A stretch of 16,149 bases of DNA. Origin: Candidatus Poseidonia sp. (GTDB lineage: Archaea > Thermoplasmatota > Poseidoniia > Poseidoniales > Poseidoniaceae). The stretch covers positions 1 to 16,149 of the forward strand of contig JALRLQ010000035.1 in NCBI GenBank assembly GCA_023254365.1, in the 5' to 3' direction. How positions within the stretch are numbered: position 1 is the stretch's first letter; the number at the start of each line of letters is the position of its first letter. Shown here piece after piece: positions 15,418 through 16,149 of the stretch. The notes beneath the pieces were generated by a model, which saw only the letters and a list, made by a program, of their open reading frames with translations, was not told the origin of the DNA and did not search any database. Made by a program: the position numbers and the translations under genes.

Positions 15418-15972
15418 TCATGCGATTTCACGATACACCAATTCGATGTATTGCTTGTCTTCAAGAATGAGGTTTTCAAAATCATCTACTTCTTGACGTT
15501 GACTTGAATCGACCACGACCTGGTTGTTTTCGTTGTAGGAATAGGTGTTGACGTACATGAGGAATTCATGGTTCTCGTCGACCCGGTGCTCATCAAATCC
15601 AGAGGCGTCCATGTGTTTTCCCCAGATGTCAAAGAAGGCTTCCAACGGAGCTTCCACCCCCGCCTGTTCAAATTCGGCATGGATTTTACCGTCGGCAGAA
15701 TGAGTGTGAAGCGGGCGCATTGAACAATCGCCGTCGTTCAAGCCCACGTCATCTGGAATCTCGACATTCTCGCCCAGCACGGAGATTTTGACGATGGGAT
15801 GGTAGTGCTCGGCAACGCCGGAACCGTGGCCGCCAATACAATCGTTGGCAATCGCGTGGCGTTTTTCAGCCGTGTTGAAGGGTGGTTCGCCATCGCTTTG
15901 CCCGAGCAAGACGCCCATAGCAGCCAACGCCGAAAACGTCACAATCAACCAAAACAGTGTTTCTTTGTTCAT
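15418..15972 (-). CDS. Exported His-rich protein of unknown function, VKOR-linked
   Basis: This 184-residue protein has an N-terminal hydrophobic segment (about residues 5-24) that can act as an uncleaved anchor or signal, then an extracytoplasmic domain. Noted motifs are H-Y-H-P-I-V-K-I (about 57-64), N-V-E-I-P-D-D-V-G, R-P-L-H-T-H-S, G-K-I-H-A-E-F and A-F-F-D-I-W-G-K, with two Cys (in N-D-C-I-G-G and G-D-C-S-M). I recall the pattern H-x-H-x-x-I, then I-P-x-x-x-G, then L-H-T-H-D, then I-H-x-E, then F-F-x-x-W-G from unnamed bacterial and archaeal proteins. The paired His suggest metal binding, which is inference. It follows the VKOR gene directly: a GTG start at 15981 would overlap the VKOR stop as GTGA, while ATG 15972, chosen here, follows TGAGG by 3 nt. 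Confidence 0.75.
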   Translation of the reverse strand: MNKETLFWLIVTFSALAAMGVLLGQSDGEPPFNTAEKRHAIANDCIGGHGSGVAEHYHPIVKISVLGENVEIPDDVGLNDGDCSMRPLHTHSADGKIHAEFEQAGVEAPLEAFFDIWGKHMDASGFDEHRVDENHEFLMYVNTYSYNENNQVVVDSSQRQEVDDFENLILEDKQYIELVYREIA

Positions 15973-15977
15973 GGCCC

Positions 15978-16149
15978 TCACGCCTTTGTTTCAACGATAG
16001 TATCGTCCTTCCAGAGGCCTTGATCGTGCATCTGGGAGGCTTTCCAGAACCCGAACAATGCCACAACGTTCGCGATGTGGGCCATGGTACAAAACTGGCA
16101 AATCTTCCCCATTTGAACCTCATAGGAAACCAACAGCGCAATCACCAAG
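15978..16149 (-). CDS. VKOR family protein (partial, C-terminus)
   Basis: The frame is open from the right edge to TGA 15980-15978, so only the last 56 residues are seen. They hold a membrane segment, the dithiol motif G-K-I-C-Q-F-C-T-M-A-H-I-A-N at the start of the next membrane helix, and a polar tail. The C-x-x-C at a helix start followed by a His/Asn-containing helix is the quinone-linked active site of vitamin K epoxide reductase homologues, which reoxidise secreted thioredoxin-like proteins to form disulfides. The exported His-rich gene follows within 6 nt, so the two are probably one operon. The first membrane helices and the shuttle Cys pair lie outside the window. Confidence 0.75.
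   Translation of the reverse strand, partial: LVIALLVSYEVQMGKICQFCTMAHIANVVALFGFWKASQMHDQGLWKDDTIVETKA

Noticed and set aside
1..16149. tRNA, rRNA, CRISPR, transposase or defence genes
   Set aside because: I looked for repeat-spacer patterns, terminal inverted repeats, integrase or transposase motifs and tRNA-like stems and saw none; composition looks even apart from A+T-rich spacers.

Overview
The window looks archaeal, most likely a marine euryarchaeon of the Poseidoniales (Marine Group II) or a close relative. It carries an archaeal RNA polymerase subunit L (Rpo11), archaeal elongation factor 1-beta, an archaeal-type TruD, a DUF2240 protein, an RPA-like OB-fold protein and a small C(P)XCG zinc-ribbon protein. 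Several starts sit about 26 nt downstream of TATA-like boxes with no leader, and others have the archaeal Shine-Dalgarno GGAGGT/GAGGTGAT. The lineage is inferred from gene content and the large secreted beta-rich protein; no marker tree could be run. No tRNA, rRNA, CRISPR array, insertion sequence or phage gene was seen.

Layout. 1-323 (-): N-terminal part of a lipoprotein, the substrate-binding component of an ABC importer. 538-1263 (+): two adjacent rhodanese-domain genes, one a predicted lipoprotein and one cytosolic. 1282-2502 (-): an 11-segment membrane protein of unknown function with Asp/His residues in its membrane segments. 2630-7309 (+): a giant kelch-repeat surface protein with a C-terminal membrane anchor and a cytoplasmic tail. 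7347-7925 (+): DUF2240 protein. 7926-10484 (-): MMPL/RND-type exporter. 10626-12291 (+): rpo11 and truD. 12345-13976 (-): a four-gene information-processing set transcribed rlmE, OB-fold ssDNA-binding protein, zinc ribbon, EF-1beta. 14079-15032 (+): secreted membrane-anchored thioredoxin-fold protein with a CPSC motif. 15148-15417 (+): small unknown protein. 15418-16149 (-): His-rich exported protein preceded by the C-terminal part of a VKOR-family disulfide-forming enzyme that runs off the right edge.

How the genes may work together. The 12.3-14.0 kb block and rpo11-truD are housekeeping transcription, translation and RNA modification. The rest is dominated by envelope functions: a solute-binding lipoprotein, an exported rhodanese, the kelch surface protein, an RND exporter, and a right-hand group (thioredoxin-like protein, VKOR, His-rich exported protein) that suggests extracytoplasmic thiol-disulfide and perhaps metal chemistry. 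Packing is tight. Two convergent pairs end stop-to-stop as TGATCA, and at four co-directional junctions the upstream stop TGA forms the first bases of the downstream Shine-Dalgarno-like sequence.
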